Positions 44,401 to 53,027 of a stretch of 64,000 nucleotides of DNA are shown here, in pieces. The position numbers were made by a program, and so were the translations under genes. Source of the DNA: Motilibacter peucedani (GTDB lineage: Bacteria; Actinomycetota; Actinomycetes; Motilibacterales; Motilibacteraceae). The stretch covers positions 124,001 to 188,000 of the forward strand of contig NZ_RBWV01000011.1 of NCBI RefSeq assembly GCF_003634695.1, written 5' to 3'. Each line of letters opens with the position of its first letter. Positions within the stretch are counted from its first letter, which is position 1. The notes beneath the pieces are model-generated. The model saw only the letters and a program-made list of their open reading frames with translations, searched no databases and had not been told where the DNA came from.

Positions 44401-45941
44401 CCTCCCCCGCCGCCGTGGCGGGCAGGGCGTGGCGGCGGTTCTCGGCGCTGAACGCCGGAGTCCCGCTGCGCGTCCGGCTGGTCGCGGCGATGCTGAGCAT
44501 GGTCACCGTGGCGCTGCTGGTCATGGGCGTCGCCGCCGGGGCGGCACTGCGCAGCTCGCTGGTCGGGCGGGTCGACGACCAGCTGGAGTCGACAGGCGTC
44601 CAGGTCGCGCAGCAGGCCCTGGGACAGATCCGCCGTGACCGGGTCACCGCCGGCCAGCTGCCCAGCTCCTACTACGTGCGCGCCAACGACGTCGACGGCT
44701 CCCAGATCGACACCTTCGCCTCGAACTACAACGACGACGACGTGCCGCAGCTGCCCGCCATCTCCTGGGACGAGGCGCAGGCGCGCGCGGGCAAGCCGTT
44801 CACGGTGGGAGCGGTCCACGGAGACCACTCGTGGCGTGCCACGGTCTTTCTGAGCACGCAGCCCGGCATCAGCTTCACCGTCGCCTACAGCCTCGACGAG
44901 GTCGACGCGACGTTGAGCAAGCTGCGACTCATCGAGCTCGTGGTCGGGCTCGCCCTGCTCGTGCTCCTCGGCCTCGTCAGCTTCGTCATCATCCGCCGCT
45001 CGCTGCGCCCGCTCGTCGGCGTCGAGCGCACGGCGCTCGCGATCGCGGGCGGCGACCTCAGCCGCCGCGTACCCGAGATCGACCCGCGCACGGAGGTCGG
45101 GCGGCTGGGCCGGGCGTTCAACTCGATGGTCGCGCAGATCGAGTCCGCCTTCCGGTCGCAGGCGCGCTCTGAGGCCGAGGCGCGCAGCTCGGAGGAGCGG
45201 ATGCGCCGGTTCATCGGCGACGCGAGCCACGAGCTGCGTACGCCCCTGACCTCCATCCGCGGGTTCGCCGAGCTCTACAGGCAGGGCGCGGTCTCCGAGC
45301 CCGCCGACGTCGACCGGGTCATGGGCCGCATCGAGGGCGAGGCGACGCGGATGACCGGCCTCGTCGAGGACCTCCTGTTGCTGGCCCGGCTCGACCAGCA
45401 GCGCCCGCTCGAGCGCGCGCCGGTCGACCTGGCGCGACTCGCGGAGGACGCCGTGCTCGACGCGCAGGCCGTGGCGCCGGACCGGCCGGTGCGCTTCGAG
45501 CGGCTGGGCCCGGAGGCGCCGGTGGTGGTCGGCGACGAGGGAAAGCTTCGCCAGGTGCTGGCGAACCTGACGCGCAACGCGCTGGTGCACACGCCTGCGG
45601 GTACGCCGGTGACCGTCCGCGCCGGCAGGGTCGTCACGGCCGGCGGGCTGCCCGCCGCGGTCGTCGAGGTGGCCGACCAGGGACCGGGCATCCAGGAGGA
45701 GGACGCGCGGCGGATCTTCGAGCGGTTCTTCCGGGCCGACTCCTCGCGCGTGCGCGCCGAGCAGGGCGCCAGCGGATACGGGCTGGGCCTCTCGATCGTC
45801 GCCGCCATCGTCGCGGCGCACGGCGGCACCGTCGGCGTCGACACCGCTCCGGGCAGCGGCGCGGTCTTCCGGGTGCTGCTGCCGCTGCACGCGGCTGCCG
45901 CCGCTCCCGCTGCGCCGCAGGAGCTGGAGCAGCGCGCCTAG
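44397..45941 (+). CDS. Sensor histidine kinase
   Basis: 514 residues. First membrane helix ~25-50 (VRLVAAMLSMVTVALLVMGVAAG), an extracytoplasmic domain ~55-170, second helix (LIELVVGLALLVLLGLVSFVII), HAMP domain, then HisKA with His278 in FIGDASHELRTPLTSIRGF and HATPase_c with N box NLTRNALVHTP, G1 VEVADQGPGI and G2 GYGLGLSIV. All catalytic residues are present. Signal unknown. The upstream htrA-like gene suggests envelope stress as the signal, an inference. Confidence 0.96.
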
Positions 45942-45944
45942 GCT
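45939..45944 (+). promoter_or_regulatory. -10-like box, leaderless-type start
   Basis: TAGGCT, then GGACCC, then the GTG start at 45951; the box overlaps the kinase stop codon TAG. Confidence 0.5.
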
Positions 45945-45950
45945 GGACCC

Positions 45951-46901
45951 GTGCTGCTCGACCTCCCGACGTGGACCGCTCGTCGCGACGCCCACCGCCG
46001 GCGGGTCGACGAGTGGGTCGTGCCCGCCGAGGAGCGCGCGCGGCGGCAGGAGCCCCACCCGGTGGAGGACTTCCTCTTCACCTACTACTCCCAGCGGCGG
46101 GGTGCCCTGCGGCGGTGGAGCCCGGGGCCCTCGGTCGTGCTGGCGGACGCCGACCCGGCCCAACTGGGCGCCGGCTTCGTCGCGACCACCGGGGGCGCGG
46201 AGCTCGCGCCCGCGCCGGAGCGGGTGCAGCGTACGGCGTCGTGGGTGGCCGACCTCCTCGCGCGCACGGCCTCGCGGCCTGCGTCGTTCGGGTGCTTCGG
46301 GCTGCACGAGTGGGCGATGGTGCACGGCAGCGAGCAGTCCACTGTGCGCCACTCGGCCTATCCCCTGCGCCTCGGGTCCGCCGGCACGACCGCCGTGGTC
46401 GAGTCGATGCCGGTGCGGTGCACGCACTTCGACGCGTTCCGGTTCTTCACGCCGTCGGCGCGGCCGCTCAACGCGGTGCAGCCGACGCGCGAGACGCAGG
46501 CTGCGATGGAGCAGGGCGGCTGCCTGCACGCCAACATGGACCTCTACAAGTGGGCCTACAAGCTCTCGCCGTGGGTCGAGTCCGAGCTGGTGGCCGACTG
46601 CTTCGAGCTGGCCCGGCGGGTCCGCGAGCTCGACATGCGCGCCTCGCCCTACGACCTGTCGGAGCTGGGCTACGCGCCGGTCGAGATCGAGACGGCCGCC
46701 GGCAGGGCCGAGTACGCAGCGGCGCAGCGCGCGTTCGCCGCCGAGGCCGCCGCCCTCCGCGCCCGCCTCCTCCCCGCCGCCCGCCGGCTCACCGGGTCCC
46801 CGGCCGCTGGTCAGTGCACGCAGGGGCCGGTGGGGACGGGGCGGACGAGGGAGCGGGCGCGGTCGGCGACGGGCGAGACCTCGCCGACGGAGAGCGCGTA
46901 G
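45951..46901 (+). CDS. Conserved actinobacterial protein, usually labelled 3-methyladenine DNA glycosylase
   Basis: 316 residues. Conserved-looking blocks: HPVEDFLFTYYSQRRGALRRWSPG, FGCFGLHEWAMVH, RFFTPSARPLNAVQPTRETQ, MEQGGCLHANMDLYKWAYKLSPW and LDMRASPYDLSELG. I see no helix-hairpin-helix or other glycosylase fold marker, so the common database label is not supported by sequence. The last ~30 residues, after RLLPAARRL, lie antisense to the end of marP and look like read-through into non-conserved sequence. Function unknown. Confidence 0.85.
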   Translation: MLLDLPTWTARRDAHRRRVDEWVVPAEERARRQEPHPVEDFLFTYYSQRRGALRRWSPGPSVVLADADPAQLGAGFVATTGGAELAPAPERVQRTASWVADLLARTASRPASFGCFGLHEWAMVHGSEQSTVRHSAYPLRLGSAGTTAVVESMPVRCTHFDAFRFFTPSARPLNAVQPTRETQAAMEQGGCLHANMDLYKWAYKLSPWVESELVADCFELARRVRELDMRASPYDLSELGYAPVEIETAAGRAEYAAAQRAFAAEAAALRARLLPAARRLTGSPAAGQCTQGPVGTGRTRERARSATGETSPTESA

Positions 46902-47992
46902 CCGGTGCGCGGGTCGTCGACGGACTTGGCGAACACGACGCCGTAGACGCCGCCCTTCGGCGTGAGCAGCGGCCCGCCGGAGTTGCCGGGCAGCACGCGC
47001 GAGTAGAGCGAGAGCACGTCGCGCGTGGTGCGGGCCGAGCCGTAGATGTCGGGCCCGTGCGCGCGCAGCTGCTCGCGCACCCGGGCGGCCGCGAGCCGGT
47101 AGGGCCCGCCGCGCGGGAAGCCCGCGACCACAGCGGTGTCACCCCGCGACGCGCCGGTCACGAGCGGCAGCGGCGCCGCAGTCAGGCCGGGCACCCACAG
47201 CACCGCCACGTCGCGCTTCGGGTCGAACGCGACGACCGTCGCCGGCAGGTCGGGCCCGGTGCCGGCCACGCTGACCGTGGGCGCCTTGACCCCTGCGACC
47301 ACGTGGGCGTTGGTGAGTACGTGGTGGCTGGCGTAGACGAACCCCGACCCTTCGATGCGCCGGTCGCACGACGGAGCCGACCCCACCACCTGCACGATGC
47401 TGCGCCCGGCCCGCCGGACCGGAGTGGTATAGAGAGGACTGTCATCGGGCGGTGACACCGGCAGAATGCGCTCAGGCGACAGACCACCGAAGACCTGTGG
47501 GAACTGCCCCTCGTCGAGGAGGCCCCGGAACGAGGCGAACAGCCCACGCGCCGACGTCGGCATCGCGTCGTCGACGGTACGCAGCACGTGCGACTGCCCC
47601 ACCGCCCGGGAGATCTCGGGCACCGACGAGCTGCGCGCGGCTGTGGCGAGGAACCACGAGATCACCAGCATGCCGAGCACGCTGATGACGGCGCCCAGCG
47701 TCGAGTCGACGATCCGCAGCGGTCCCCACACCAGCACCCGGCGCAGGCGGCTGCCGACCGCCGTGAGCAGCACCTGCCCGATCAGCGCGCAGACCAGCAC
47801 GATGCCGGCGGCGATAACGGTCTGCCACGCACCGGTCGACCAGTCCTGCACGACCCGCGGCGTGAGCACCATCGCGGCGATGCCGCCGCCGAGGAAGCCG
47901 GCGAAGCCGAGCGCCCCGACGATCAGGCCCTGCCGCCAGCCGGAGAGCGCGAAGCTGAGGGCGGCCACGACGAGGACGACGTCGAGGATCAC
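46811..47992 (-). CDS. marP: Membrane serine protease MarP (CvpA + trypsin domains)
   Basis: 393 residues (M. tuberculosis MarP has 397). Four hydrophobic helices of a CvpA/colicin V-like domain in the first ~130 residues, a linker, then a chymotrypsin-like protease: His in HHVLTNAHVVAG, Asp in FDPKRDVAVLWV, Ser in RVLPGNSGGPLLT. Two Cys (PSCDRR and the final PCVH) could form the disulfide known from MarP. Periplasmic protease for acid and oxidative stress resistance. GTGA overlap with the nudix gene. Confidence 0.95.
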   Translation of the reverse strand: MILDVVLVVAALSFALSGWRQGLIVGALGFAGFLGGGIAAMVLTPRVVQDWSTGAWQTVIAAGIVLVCALIGQVLLTAVGSRLRRVLVWGPLRIVDSTLGAVISVLGMLVISWFLATAARSSSVPEISRAVGQSHVLRTVDDAMPTSARGLFASFRGLLDEGQFPQVFGGLSPERILPVSPPDDSPLYTTPVRRAGRSIVQVVGSAPSCDRRIEGSGFVYASHHVLTNAHVVAGVKAPTVSVAGTGPDLPATVVAFDPKRDVAVLWVPGLTAAPLPLVTGASRGDTAVVAGFPRGGPYRLAAARVREQLRAHGPDIYGSARTTRDVLSLYSRVLPGNSGGPLLTPKGGVYGVVFAKSVDDPRTGYALSVGEVSPVADRARSLVRPVPTGPCVH

Positions 47993-48690
47993 GCCGCGGG
48001 TCCGGGCGGGGCAGCAGCCGGCCCGGCGGCCGAGGGCGCCGCCGGCGCGTCGACCGGCTCGGCCTCCTGGTCCCACGGCCGCTCCCAGCCGGCGAGCCGC
48101 AGCACCGACGACAGGAGCATGGCGGTGAAGCCCCACACCAGCAGCCCGTCGACGGCGAACGCCGGCCCGACGTAGCCCGACGCCGGGTGCCGCACCCGCA
48201 GGCGGTGGGCCGGGTCGACCAGGTCGCGGACGCTGACGCGGTGGACCGACGACACCTCGCCGGGGTCGCCGGGCGCGACCGGGGACGGCGCCGCCTCCCA
48301 CGCGAGCACCGGCGTGACGACGTAGCCGCTCGGTGGCAGGTAGAGCGAAGGCAGCGTGCCGAGCACGCGGACGCCCGCCGGGTCGAGGCCGGTCTCCTCC
48401 TCGGCCTCGCGCACGGCGCACTCGACCAGCGACTCCCCGGCGTCGACCGACCCGCCGGGGAAGGCGACCTGGCCCGGGTGGTTGCGCAGGCCCGCCGCGC
48501 GCTGGAGCAGCAGCACCTCGGCGCCCGCGTCGCCGACGGCGAACACGAGCAGGACCGCGGAGGGCCGCCCGCCCTCGGCGGGGGTCAGGTGCCGGCTGAG
48601 GTCCTCGCGGCGTACGCGGCCGACGAGCCCTCCCAGCGGCGCGAGCGCAGGCGGCAGCCCGACCGGCTCCGCCTCGCGCGCCGCAGTCAC
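47989..48690 (-). CDS. Nudix hydrolase, CoA pyrophosphatase-like
   Basis: 233 residues. Complete nudix box [24 protein letters not shown]; just before it, [21 protein letters not shown] fits the CoA-pyrophosphatase signature (LLxxRSxxLxxHxGQxxFPGG-like). A Pro/Ala tail ends the protein. Cleaves CoA or related nucleoside diphosphate derivatives. GTGA overlaps at both ends with nth and marP make one operon, the order found in M. tuberculosis (Rv3674c-Rv3671c). Confidence 0.93.
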   Translation of the reverse strand: MTAAREAEPVGLPPALAPLGGLVGRVRREDLSRHLTPAEGGRPSAVLLVFAVGDAGAEVLLLQRAAGLRNHPGQVAFPGGSVDAGESLVECAVREAEEETGLDPAGVRVLGTLPSLYLPPSGYVVTPVLAWEAAPSPVAPGDPGEVSSVHRVSVRDLVDPAHRLRVRHPASGYVGPAFAVDGLLVWGFTAMLLSSVLRLAGWERPWDQEAEPVDAPAAPSAAGPAAAPPGPAA

Positions 48691-49493
48691 CCCAGCGTCC
48701 CGAGCGGCGCGGCCGCGTCGACCGGCACGAGGTCCTTGACGAGCTTCGCGGCCTTCTCGGGGTCGGTCTCGCCGGTGCCGTAGGCCGGGCAGAGCGTCGC
48801 CACCGGGCAGGCGCCGCACGCGGGCTTGCGCGAGTGGCAGGTGCGCCGGCCGTGGAAGATCAGCCGGTGGCTGAGCATGGTCCAGCTCTTCTTCTCGAAC
48901 AGCGCCCCGACCTCGCTCTCGACGACGACCGGGTCCTCCGACGCCGTCCAGCCGAACCTGCGGGCCAGCCGCCCGAAGTGGGTGTCGACCGTGATGCCGG
49001 GGATGCCGAAGGCGTTGCCGAGCACGACGTTGGCCGTCTTGCGACCGACGCCCGGCAGCTGCACCAGGTCGTCGAGCCGCGGCGGCACCTCGCCGCCGTG
49101 CCGCTCGACCAGCGCCTGCGCCAGCCCGAGCACCGACTGCGCCTTCTGCCGGAAGAAGCCGGTCGACTGGATGATCGTCTCGAGCTCGGCCCGGTCGGCG
49201 GCCGCGAGGTCGGCGGCGGTCGGGAAGCGGGCGAAGAGCACCGGCGTCACCATGTTGACCCGCACGTCGGTCGTCTGCGCCGAGAGCACCGTGGCGACCA
49301 GCAGCTGCAGCGGGTTCGCGAAGTCGAGCTCGCAGTGGGCGTCGGGGTAGCGCTCGGCCAGCAGCCGGTCGATGCGGCGGGCGCGGCGTACGAGTGCGGT
49401 GCGCGACTCCGAGGAGCGCGGGGCGCCCGCGAGCGCGGGATCTGCCGCCGCTCCCGTGGCCGCGCCGGGTCGTGTCGATGATCGGGTGGCCAC
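48687..49493 (-). CDS. nth: Endonuclease III
   Basis: 268 residues, with ~35 non-conserved at the N-terminus. Helix-hairpin-helix [23 protein letters not shown] with catalytic Lys in GRKTAN and catalytic Asp in [13 protein letters not shown]. The 4Fe-4S group C-x6-C-x2-C-x5-C ([17 protein letters not shown]) is complete. Removes oxidised pyrimidines and nicks the abasic site. GTG start. Confidence 0.96.
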   Translation of the reverse strand: MATRSSTRPGAATGAAADPALAGAPRSSESRTALVRRARRIDRLLAERYPDAHCELDFANPLQLLVATVLSAQTTDVRVNMVTPVLFARFPTAADLAAADRAELETIIQSTGFFRQKAQSVLGLAQALVERHGGEVPPRLDDLVQLPGVGRKTANVVLGNAFGIPGITVDTHFGRLARRFGWTASEDPVVVESEVGALFEKKSWTMLSHRLIFHGRRTCHSRKPACGACPVATLCPAYGTGETDPEKAAKLVKDLVPVDAAAPLGTLG

Positions 49494-49657
49494 GGGCTCA
49501 GCGTACGACGGCCCACCGACGCCGTCCGGGTGACGCTGCGCGCCGGGGGGTCAAGGCCCTGCGGTTGCCCGACGACTCCTTCTCCGTCGCCTGTGCGAGC
49601 GGGCGAGAACGGACACCCCCCATGCCGACCCCGCCCCGCACCGAAGGACCTGTGGAC

Positions 49658-50182
49658 ATGACGACCGAGATCGACGAGCTGCCCGTGGCGGCGCTCGGGA
49701 TCCCGCCGGTACGCCGGGGAACCCGCCCGATGCCCCCCCGCGAGGCCGACCTCGCCCACCTCAGCCTGGCCGAGCTGCGCGCCCTGCGCGCCGAGCTCGC
49801 CTCGGAGGAGAACCGGGTGTCCTACTGGCGTCGCCTGGTCCAGGCCCGCGCCGACGTCCTGCGCCAGCAGGGCGACTTCGGCGTCGACCGGCTGCGCGAG
49901 GTGCTCAGCCAGGAGCAGGTGCTCCCGGGCCGCACCGCGTACGTCACCGCCAGCGGCGACGACCTGCTGCCTCCGCTCCCTGGCCTCGAGGCCGTGTGGA
50001 AGGCGGTCGACCCGACCGACGCGGGCGGCCGCGCCGCGCTGCTCGAGACGCTGGTCGAGATGGACACCACGCTGTCCACCTACCGCCACGCGCTGCACCA
50101 GCGCATCGACTCGGCGACCCGCGACCTGGTGGCGAGGTACGCAGTGGACCCCCGCCTCTGCCTGGTGGCGCTGCCCGTCTGA
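49658..50182 (+). CDS. rsiG: RsiG-type anti-sigma factor (c-di-GMP-responsive, WhiG partner family)
   Basis: 174 residues, almost all helical. The c-di-GMP signature of RsiG, E-x3-S-x2-R-x3-Q-x3-D, is exactly present at E51, S55, R58, Q62, D66. A second copy sits at the right spacing near the C-terminus but altered: D136, S140, R143, H147, D151. In Streptomyces, RsiG uses two such motifs to bind a c-di-GMP dimer and hold sigma WhiG. Start ATG 49658 has AAGGA 9 nt upstream; ATG 49622 is an in-frame alternative. It lies between nth and crp. No whiG gene is in this window. Confidence 0.85.
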   Translation: MTTEIDELPVAALGIPPVRRGTRPMPPREADLAHLSLAELRALRAELASEENRVSYWRRLVQARADVLRQQGDFGVDRLREVLSQEQVLPGRTAYVTASGDDLLPPLPGLEAVWKAVDPTDAGGRAALLETLVEMDTTLSTYRHALHQRIDSATRDLVARYAVDPRLCLVALPV

Positions 50183-50260
50183 CCCGTCGCACTGCGCCGG
50201 ACGGGCGAGCGACACGCGACGGTTGCGGGGTAGGCCCTACGCACCCGTGGCCGGATGAGG

Positions 50261-50266
50261 CAGACT
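50261..50266 (+). promoter_or_regulatory. -10-like box, leaderless-type start of crp
   Basis: CAGACT, then 7 nt, then GTG at 50274; no ribosome site. Confidence 0.5.
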
Positions 50267-50273
50267 GCCAGGC

Positions 50274-50969
50274 GTGAACAGCGACGATGCGGTCGTGTCA
50301 GACCACGTGCGACGGGCTCCGTTGTTCGCGGCGCTCGACGACGAGGCCGTGGCGGAGCTGCGCTCGACGATGGTCGAGGTCACGCTGTCGCGCGGCGACG
50401 TGCTGTTCGCCGAGGGCGACGAGGGTGACCGGCTCTACGTGGTGACCGAGGGCAAGATCAAGCTCGGCCGCACGTCGGCCGACGGCCGCGAGAACCTCCT
50501 CAGCATCCTCGGCCCGGGCGAGATGTTCGGCGAGCTGTCGCTCTTCGACCCGGGCCCGCGCACGTCGACGGCGACCGCGGTCACCGGCACCACGCTGATC
50601 GGGCTGGGCAACTCCGACCTCGACCCGTGGATCCGCCGGCGCCCCGACGTGGCGATCGCCATGCTGCGCGCGCTCGCCCGTCGGCTGCGCCGCACCAACG
50701 ACAACCTCTCGGACCTCGTCTTCAGCGACGTGCCCGGACGCGTGGCGAAGGCGCTGCTCGACCTGGCCCGTCGCTTCGGCGTGCAGGGCGACGAGGGCAT
50801 CCACGTCACCCACGACCTCACCCAGGAAGAGCTCGCCCAGCTGGTCGGCGCCTCCCGCGAGACGGTCAACAAGGCGCTCGCCGACTTCCAGCAGCGCGGG
50901 TGGCTGCGCCACGAGGCGCGCGCCGTCGTGCTGCTCGACGTCGACCGGCTCAGCCGCCGGGCGGGCTGA
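50274..50969 (+). CDS. crp: Crp/Fnr-family regulator (GlxR/Crp type)
   Basis: 231 residues. cAMP-binding domain with EGDEGDRLYVVTEGKIKLGR and the phosphate-binding cassette FGELSLFDPGPRTSTATAV, including the Glu and Arg that contact cAMP. C-terminal winged helix: THDLTQEELAQLVGASRETVNKALADFQQRGWL. Equivalent by position and sequence to M. tuberculosis Crp (Rv3676). Its last 20 nt overlap the convergent MBL gene. Confidence 0.96.
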   Translation: MNSDDAVVSDHVRRAPLFAALDDEAVAELRSTMVEVTLSRGDVLFAEGDEGDRLYVVTEGKIKLGRTSADGRENLLSILGPGEMFGELSLFDPGPRTSTATAVTGTTLIGLGNSDLDPWIRRRPDVAIAMLRALARRLRRTNDNLSDLVFSDVPGRVAKALLDLARRFGVQGDEGIHVTHDLTQEELAQLVGASRETVNKALADFQQRGWLRHEARAVVLLDVDRLSRRAG

Positions 50970-51693
50970 CCTCCGCGTCCAGGTGGTCCAGGGCCGCCTG
51001 CGTCGAGAGCACCGCGGCGAAGGTCAGGTCGTCGGCCAACCCCGGGTAGACCGCGGCCACCACCTCCTCGGCGGTGGTGGCGCCGGCGAGCCGGGCGGCG
51101 CGTACGTGCTCGACACGCTCGCGCCGGTGCGCCAGCAGGGCGCTCGCGACCTCCCGCAACGAGGGCAGCACCGGCCCGTGGCCGGGCAGCACGGTGAGCT
51201 CGCCGAGCCCGGCCAGCCGCTCGAGCGAGGCGAGGTAGTCGGCGAGCGAGCCGCCGGCGCGCCCGTCGATGACCGTGGTGCCGCGGCCGAGGACGGTGTC
51301 TCCCGTCAGCACGGCGCCGTCGAGGAGCACGCAGCCGGAGTCGTCGGTGTGGCCGGGGGTCGTCAGCCAGCGGGCCGCTCCGCCGGGCAGCGGCTGTCCG
51401 TCGGCGGTCGGCGCCACCAGGGGTGCGCCCGTGAGCCCGGCGAAGCGCTCGGCCCCGGCGGCGTGGTCGGCGTGGCGGTGGGTGACGACGATGCCGGCCA
51501 CCGGACCGGTCGAGGCAGCGGCGAGGCGGACCGCGGCCAGGTGCTGCTCGTCGAGCGGGCCCGGGTCGACCACGAGCACGCCGTGCGGGCCGTCGACCAC
51601 CCAGGTGTTGGTGCCCTCGAGGGTCATGGGGCCGGGGTTGTCGGCCCGGACGAGCACCACGCCGGCCGGCAGCTGGGCGCTTCCGGGCACCAC
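50950..51693 (-). CDS. MBL-fold metallo-hydrolase
   Basis: 247 residues. Metal motif VTHRHADHAAG (H-x-H-x-D-H), further His in TTPGHTDDSGC, Asp in LTGDTVLG and His in VLPGHGPVLPS: a full binuclear zinc site. The N-terminal NPGPMTLEGTNTWVV is typical of the LACTB2-like/glyoxalase II-type branch (Rv3677c position). Substrate unknown. Starts 7 nt after the RidA-like stop; GTG 51690 is an alternative start. Confidence 0.92.
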   Translation of the reverse strand: MVPGSAQLPAGVVLVRADNPGPMTLEGTNTWVVDGPHGVLVVDPGPLDEQHLAAVRLAAASTGPVAGIVVTHRHADHAAGAERFAGLTGAPLVAPTADGQPLPGGAARWLTTPGHTDDSGCVLLDGAVLTGDTVLGRGTTVIDGRAGGSLADYLASLERLAGLGELTVLPGHGPVLPSLREVASALLAHRRERVEHVRAARLAGATTAEEVVAAVYPGLADDLTFAAVLSTQAALDHLDAEVSPPGG

Positions 51694-51700
51694 GGCAGCG

Positions 51701-52165
51701 CTAGTCCTCGACCTCGACGACGAGCTCGACCTCGACCGGGACGTCGCGCGGGAGCACCGCGACGCCGACGGCGGAGCGCGCGTGGCGGCCCGCGTCGCCG
51801 AACACCGCGCCCAGCAGCTCGCTGGCGCCGTCGACCACCGCGGGCTGGGCGGTGAACGAGGGGTCGGAGGCGACGAAGCCGACCAGCTTGACCACGCGGC
51901 GCACCCGGTCGAGGCCGCCGGCCTCGGCCGCGGCGGCGGCGAGCGCGTTGAGCACGCAGACGCGGGCGAGCTCCTTGCCCCGCTCCAGCGAGATCTCGGC
52001 ACCGAGCTTGCCCGTGGCCGCGACGACGCCGTCGACCAGCGGGATCTGCCCCGCGGTGAAGACCAGCGAGCCGGTGCGCACTGCCGGCAGGTAGGCGCCC
52101 GCGGGTGCGGCGACCTCCGGCAGCGCGAGGCCGAGCTCGCCCAGCCGGTCGGTGGGCGTGCTCAC
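51701..52165 (-). CDS. RidA-family protein
   Basis: 154 residues. Rid fold: LVFTAGQIPLVDG, a helix with LNALAAAAAEAGGLDRVRRVVKL, VFGDAGRHARSAVGVAVLPRDVPVEVELV. The conserved Arg of active imine deaminases at the trimer interface (R near SAVGV-ARSAVG) is R in HARSAVG. The N-terminus (RLGELGLALPEV) and lid differ from RidA proper, as in the actinobacterial Rv3678c group, so deaminase activity is uncertain. GTGA overlap with the DUF4177 gene. Confidence 0.88.
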   Translation of the reverse strand: MSTPTDRLGELGLALPEVAAPAGAYLPAVRTGSLVFTAGQIPLVDGVVAATGKLGAEISLERGKELARVCVLNALAAAAAEAGGLDRVRRVVKLVGFVASDPSFTAQPAVVDGASELLGAVFGDAGRHARSAVGVAVLPRDVPVEVELVVEVED

Positions 52166-52317
52166 TTCTCGCGCTTGAGGTAGGCGACCAGCTGGTCACC
52201 CCCGCCGGGGCCGGGCACGACCTGCACGAGCTCCCAGCCGTCCTCGCCCCAGTTGTCGAGGATCTGCTTCGTCGCGTGCGTCAGCAGCGGAACCGTCACG
52301 TACTCCCACTTGGCCAT
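52162..52317 (-). CDS. DUF4177 small protein
   Basis: 51 residues, reading MAKWEYVTVPLLTHATKQIL, then NWGEDGWELVQVVPGP and LVAYLKREK. This is the DUF4177 pattern (W-E-Y start, GxxGWELVxV). Its stop overlaps the RidA-like start as GTGA. Same place as Rv3678A in M. tuberculosis. Function unknown. Confidence 0.9.
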   Translation of the reverse strand: MAKWEYVTVPLLTHATKQILDNWGEDGWELVQVVPGPGGGDQLVAYLKREK

Positions 52318-52365
52318 GCCGCAGACCCTAGTAGCAGCCTCCGACAGGCAGCGTCGGACCGGGCG

Positions 52366-52707
52366 TCAGGCGGAGCGCTGGCGCGGGATGCTCAGCGTGG
52401 TGACGCCTGCGCGGCGGGCGCCGGCGTAGGACTCCTCGAAGTCGCGCTGCGCCTCCTGCAGGACCGACTTCCACGAGGTCACGTGGGGCGAGCGGCGCAG
52501 CAGCGCCCGGCGCTCGCGCTCGGTCATGCCGCCCCAGACGCCGAACTCGGTGCGGTTGTCGAGGGCGTCGGCCAGGCACTCGGCGCGCACGGGGCACCCG
52601 GAGCAGACGACCTTGGCGCGGTTCTGGGCGGCACCCTGGACGAACAGCGCGTCAGGGTCAGTGGTGCGGCACGCTCCGCGAGCAGCCCAGTCGTCCTGCC
52701 AAGTCAT
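52366..52707 (-). CDS. whiB4: WhiB-family Fe-S regulator, WhiB4/WblA type
   Basis: 113 residues. Cluster ligands C13, C35, C38, C44 (C-x21-C-x2-C-x5-C), then the turn EFGVWGGMTERERRALLRR and a C-terminal HVTSWKSVL helix that is characteristic of the WblA/WhiB4 group. GGAAGGGA about 9 nt before the ATG. WblA/WhiB4 act in oxidative stress and, in streptomycetes, in the switch to sporulation and secondary metabolism. The two ArsA-like ATPase genes that usually separate it from the DUF4177 gene are missing here. Confidence 0.95.
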   Translation of the reverse strand: MTWQDDWAARGACRTTDPDALFVQGAAQNRAKVVCSGCPVRAECLADALDNRTEFGVWGGMTERERRALLRRSPHVTSWKSVLQEAQRDFEESYAGARRAGVTTLSIPRQRSA

Positions 52708-52892
52708 GATCGTGGTCCCTTCCCCGTGAGGCAACCCCTTGCCTTGGACACAAAGGTACGTAGGGGCTGGCACTCTGCGTCACCCCCGAAACGGACAGTT
52801 CGCGCATAGCCCGAAGTGACTAGACCGGCCGGGCAACGCTCCGACATGCCCCTGACCTGCGTGATCACCTGACCAGCCAGTCGGTCGCGGCG

Positions 52893-52925
52893 CGGTCTCG
52901 GTCCGGTCTCGGTACGGTCTCGGCC
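52893..52925 (+). repeat. Three tandem 11-bp repeats CGGTCTCGG(T/C)(A/C)
   Basis: CGGTCTCGGTC, CGGTCTCGGTA, CGGTCTCGGCC directly abutting: one repeat per DNA turn, so a protein could bind the same face three times. Located about 105 nt before the PBP start. Confidence 0.85.
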
Positions 52926-53014
52926 CGTTCGCGACGGCCGCGCCGACCACGCGCGGTGATCACCAGTGGCCGTACGCGGCGGCGCGCTCCCCGGCCAGTG
53001 TCGGCCGGGCACCG

Positions 53015-53020
53015 TACTCT
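53015..53020 (+). promoter_or_regulatory. -10 box, leaderless-type start of the PBP gene
   Basis: TACTCT, then 7 nt, then ATG at 53028; no ribosome site precedes this ATG. Confidence 0.55.
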
Positions 53021-53027
53021 GGCACGC

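Larger units (their letters stand above)
52708..53027. other. Divergent regulatory region between whiB4 and the PBP gene
   Basis: 320 nt without a gene. It contains a triple 11-bp direct repeat (52893-52925), two GTGATCAC palindromes (52861-52868 and 52956-52963) that flank it, and the -10 box of the PBP gene. The whiB4 side has a relatively A/T-richer stretch at about 52738-52760. Confidence 0.75.

Noticed and set aside
45951-46901. DNA repair glycosylase function
   Set aside because: The usual database label has no motif support in the sequence, so I kept only 'conserved protein'.
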